From positions 1 to 6,583 of the forward strand of contig JAUVZE010000061.1 in NCBI GenBank assembly GCA_030602665.1: DNA of 6,583 nucleotides, given 5' to 3'. Shown here piece after piece: positions 3,868 through 6,583 of this stretch. This DNA is from Dehalococcoidia bacterium. GTDB taxonomy: Bacteria; Chloroflexota; Dehalococcoidia; Dehalococcoidales; JAUVZE01. The position numbers were made by a program, and so were the translations under genes. Numbering within the stretch: position 1 is the stretch's first letter; each line of letters begins with the position of its first letter. The notes beneath the pieces are model-generated. The model made no database searches. It worked only from the letters and a program-made list of their open reading frames with translations, and was not told the DNA's origin.

Positions 3868-6489
3868 GTGAACAGTGATGAAATCAGGGCGGCATTTTTA
3901 GGCTTCTTTGAGGAAAAGGGACATAAAATTGTTCCTGGCTCCTCTCTAGTACCTCGGGGTGACCCTACTTTATTGCTCACCAGCGCGGGTATGGTGCAGT
4001 TTAAGTCCTACTTTTTGGGGGAGGCAGTACCACCTAGTCTCCGTCTGACATCCTGCCAAAAGTGTTTTCGCACCACGGATATTGAATTAGTGGGTGACCA
4101 TAGCCATCTTACCTTCTTTGAAATGCTGGGTAACTTTAGTGTTGGTGACTACTTTAAGCCGGGGGCAATAAGCTTGGCATGGGAATTTGTTACCCAGCGC
4201 TTGGCACTTCCGCCCGAACGACTGTGGGCAACCATCTTCCTTGATGACGATGAGTCCTTCCACATCTGGCGGGAAATAGGTGTTCCTGAAACAAAGATTT
4301 TACGATTTGGTGAGGAGGATAACTACTGGGGACCGGCCGGTGATTCTGGGCCCTGTGGTCCGTGTAGTGAAATCTACTATGACTTTGGCGAGGAATTTGG
4401 TTGTGGGAAGGCTTCCTGTGCCCCGGGCTGTGATTGCGGTCGTTTCTGCGAGATTTGGAACCTGGTGTTTATGCAGTACAACCAGGATAGAGACGGACGC
4501 CGCACCTTATTACCCAAGCCAAATATTGATACCGGTATGGGGGTAGAGAGAACGGCTGCTGTGATGCAGAGTAAAACCTCTATCTATGAAACTGACCTCT
4601 TTACTCCTTTGATACAAAGAATATCTGAACTAGCTGGTAGGAAATATGGTTCCGGTGATGATACAGATAGTGCTATGCGAGTAGTAGCTGAGCATAGTAG
4701 GGGGGTTGCTTTTCTCATTGCTGATGGCGTAATCCCCAGCAATGAAGGTGTGGGCTATGTGCTGCGACGGGTGTTGCGTCGGGCGGCACTCTTTGGCCGA
4801 AGATTGGGGCTGGATAAGCCATTCCTAGCGGAAACAGCCAAGGCTACTATTGAGCAGATGGGGCATATTTATCCTGAGTTAGTGCAGCGGCAGGATTTCA
4901 TACTGAAAGTAATCGGAATGGAGGAAGCCAGATTTGGTGAGACGCTTAGCACTGGTCTGGAGCTACTGGATGGCATTATGCAAGAAGCAGCCAGCAAGAA
5001 GAGAAATAAAATCTCAGGCAAAGAGGCGTTTAAGCTATATGATACCTATGGTTTTCCCGTAGAGCTAACCAACGAGGTTGCCACTAGCCGTGGCTTTTCC
5101 GTAGACCTAGAAGGCTTTGAGAAGGAGATGGAGAAACAGCGAGAGAGAGCACGGAAAGTGAGTATATCCGAGAAGGTCACTATATCTGAGGAAGTAATTG
5201 TAGTGAAGCATCGTGGCATTCAAGCAACCCCTTTCATTGGTTATGAAAGTCTCAAGCGCAAATCTAATGTTATTAGCCTCTTGGTTGATAATGAGTCTGT
5301 AGAGACGATAGGAGAGGGGCAAGAGGCAAGCCTGATTTTAGACACTACCCCGTTCTATGGAGAGATGGGGGGGCAGGTGGGCGATACTGGCCAGATAATA
5401 AGCCCGTCAGGCAAGTTTTCCGTTACCAATACCGTTCGGGTTCCGCCAGATATTATTGTCCACCAGGGGCAGGTTGCTGAGGGACGCTTGTCGATTGGTG
5501 ATACGGTAGAGGCAGTGGTGGATGAAGAACGGCGACTTGATATTGCCCGCAACCATACGGCTACCCATTTACTCCAGCTTGCCCTCCGCCAGGTATTAGG
5601 TGAGCACGTTCAACAGCGGGGTTCACTGGTAGCCCCCGACCGATTCCGCTTCGACTTTTCTCACCTGACGGCAATGACGGAAAAGGAAATACAGGAAGTA
5701 CAGCATATTGTTAACGGAAAAATCCGTCAGAACCTGCGGGTGTATGATGAGGAGATTCCGTATAAGAAGGCTATTGAGGAGGGGGCGATAGCGCTATTTG
5801 ATGAAAAATATGGCGATGTAGTCCGGGTAGTAAGGATTGGCAAGCCAGCGATTAGTGCTGAGCTGTGTGGGGGCACCCATCTCGCCTCAACTGGGGAGAT
5901 AGGTTTCTTCCACATTATTGATGAAAGTAGCATTGGGGCTGGCTTGCGCCGTATTGAAGCTGTTACCGGCAGGGGAGCCGAAGCATTTATTGATATGCGT
6001 TTATCAGCTTTACAGAAAGCCGCCGAATATCTAGATGCTGAGCTAGATAATGTGCTAGACAAGGTGTGTAGCCTGGTTCCTGAACTAGACAAAGAGCGTA
6101 GGCGAGCTCAGGCTCTGGAAAGGGAATTATCAAGGAAAGTAGTTGAGTCTTTGCTAAGTCAGGCAGCAGTGGTTAATGGGATAACGGTATTAGCCGCCAG
6201 AGTACCTTCTTTACGGAGAGAGGCTCTGCGAGAAATGAGTGACCTACTTAGGGACAAGCTGAAGAGTGCGGTGGTAGTTCTGGGCACAGTTTATGAAGAT
6301 AAGCCTATTTTTCTGGCGGTGGTGACCCCAGATTTGGTCTCCCGAGGTTATAACGCTGGAGAAATAATAAAGCAGGTAGCAAAGGTGGCTGGTGGCGGTG
6401 GTGGGGGTAAAGCCACTTTCGCTCAGGCTGGGGGCAAGTATAAAAATAAATTAGATGAAGCCCTTCAGCTTGTAAAGAGCTTAATATAG
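3868..6489 (+). CDS. alaS: Alanyl-tRNA synthetase
   Basis: A complete 873-residue class II synthetase of normal length. It charges tRNA-Ala in the cytoplasm and clears mischarged Ser/Gly. Domains in order: the catalytic core (about 1-240), with TSAGMVQFK (38-46), RTTDIE (68-73), motif 2 FFEMLGNFSVGDYFK (83-97) and a Cys cluster around CGKASCAPGCDCGRFCEIWN (179-198); tRNA recognition, with motif-3-like NEGVGYVLRRVLRRAA (292-307); the editing domain, with HTATH (H563, H567) and CGGTH (C667, H671) as the four zinc ligands; a helical, probably coiled-coil link (about 711-765); and the C-Ala domain, with a six-glycine run (842-847) and AQAGGK (852-857). All key residues are present. It starts at GTG after GGAGG and has its own promoter candidate. 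The 94 bp downstream hold no gene and end in a dispersed inverted repeat. Confidence 0.97.
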   Translation: MNSDEIRAAFLGFFEEKGHKIVPGSSLVPRGDPTLLLTSAGMVQFKSYFLGEAVPPSLRLTSCQKCFRTTDIELVGDHSHLTFFEMLGNFSVGDYFKPGAISLAWEFVTQRLALPPERLWATIFLDDDESFHIWREIGVPETKILRFGEEDNYWGPAGDSGPCGPCSEIYYDFGEEFGCGKASCAPGCDCGRFCEIWNLVFMQYNQDRDGRRTLLPKPNIDTGMGVERTAAVMQSKTSIYETDLFTPLIQRISELAGRKYGSGDDTDSAMRVVAEHSRGVAFLIADGVIPSNEGVGYVLRRVLRRAALFGRRLGLDKPFLAETAKATIEQMGHIYPELVQRQDFILKVIGMEEARFGETLSTGLELLDGIMQEAASKKRNKISGKEAFKLYDTYGFPVELTNEVATSRGFSVDLEGFEKEMEKQRERARKVSISEKVTISEEVIVVKHRGIQATPFIGYESLKRKSNVISLLVDNESVETIGEGQEASLILDTTPFYGEMGGQVGDTGQIISPSGKFSVTNTVRVPPDIIVHQGQVAEGRLSIGDTVEAVVDEERRLDIARNHTATHLLQLALRQVLGEHVQQRGSLVAPDRFRFDFSHLTAMTEKEIQEVQHIVNGKIRQNLRVYDEEIPYKKAIEEGAIALFDEKYGDVVRVVRIGKPAISAELCGGTHLASTGEIGFFHIIDESSIGAGLRRIEAVTGRGAEAFIDMRLSALQKAAEYLDAELDNVLDKVCSLVPELDKERRRAQALERELSRKVVESLLSQAAVVNGITVLAARVPSLRREALREMSDLLRDKLKSAVVVLGTVYEDKPIFLAVVTPDLVSRGYNAGEIIKQVAKVAGGGGGGKATFAQAGGKYKNKLDEALQLVKSLI

Positions 6490-6556
6490 AATTTACGGAT
6501 TCGGTAAGGTCATTCGTCACGGGAAGATTGAAGGGTAAAACCCCTTTAAAAGTACC

Positions 6557-6582
6557 CCCCCTCTCCTTACAAGGAGAGGGGG
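6557..6582. repeat. Dispersed inverted repeat, copy 2, at the right edge downstream of alaS
   Basis: CCCCCTCTCCTT (6557-6568) and AAGGAGAGGGGG (6571-6582) are perfect 12-bp arms around AC. The arms are identical to those of the copy at 2622-2649, and only the two central bases differ. The window ends one base later, so the flank cannot be compared. A hairpin here, 68 bp after the alaS stop codon, could help end or stabilise the alaS transcript, but no T-tract is visible before the edge. Confidence 0.8.
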
Positions 6583-6583
6583 A

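Noticed and set aside
6525..6550. Intrinsic terminator after alaS from AAGGGTAAAACCCCTT
   Set aside because: The stem is only about five pairs with a mismatch or bulge and is followed by AAAAG rather than a T-tract. The stronger hairpin at 6557-6582 is a repeat whose downstream flank is cut off.

Overview
The window reads as bacterial chromosome with moderate GC content. It holds one end of a minus-strand gene cluster, a solitary accessory gene, and a plus-strand pair of housekeeping genes. The AlaS sequence, including RTTDIE and the HLTFFEMLGNFSVGDYFK stretch, resembles that of Chloroflexota and in particular Dehalococcoidia. That placement is recalled family resemblance, not a search result, and is tentative. 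Starts are mixed (ATG, GTG, TTG), and most genes carry clear GGAGG-type ribosome binding sites.

Left block (1-1366, all minus strand). Read in the direction of transcription, it has a stand-alone PAS-domain protein, a small VOC (glyoxalase/bleomycin-resistance fold) protein, and the N-terminal 125 codons of a PLP enzyme of the D-cysteine desulfhydrase / ACC deaminase family that runs off the left edge. Spacings are 104 and 54 bp and all three have good ribosome binding sites, so one transcript is plausible. The PLP enzyme keeps its Schiff-base lysine (K51) but has changed the usual SN[HQ]xRQ active-site motif to SNLSVQ.

Middle block (1367-2758). A minus-strand DUF3800 protein (predicted RNase H-like fold) stands alone, with noncoding sequence on both sides. 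Across its 3' end, on the opposite strand, lies the most interesting structure in the window. A strong sigma70-type promoter has a duplicated -35 block and a perfect 7-bp inverted repeat filling its spacer. About 50 nt of hairpin-rich sequence follows, ending in a textbook intrinsic terminator. Together these look like a regulated small RNA of about 70 nt, antisense to the last 17 or so codons and the stop codon of the DUF3800 gene. Upstream of the DUF3800 gene are a perfect 13-bp tandem repeat and a roughly 150-bp block of nested inverted repeats with CCCCCTCTCCTT arms.

Right block (2759-6489, plus strand). holA (DNA polymerase III delta subunit, TTG start) is followed by alaS (alanyl-tRNA synthetase, GTG start, complete). 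Each has its own candidate promoter. A second copy of the CCCCCTCTCCTT inverted repeat follows alaS at the right edge, so the holA-alaS pair is bracketed by two copies of a dispersed repeat.

The conserved genes are ordinary. What merits a second look is the DUF3800 / antisense-RNA locus, the repeat family and the altered PLP enzyme.
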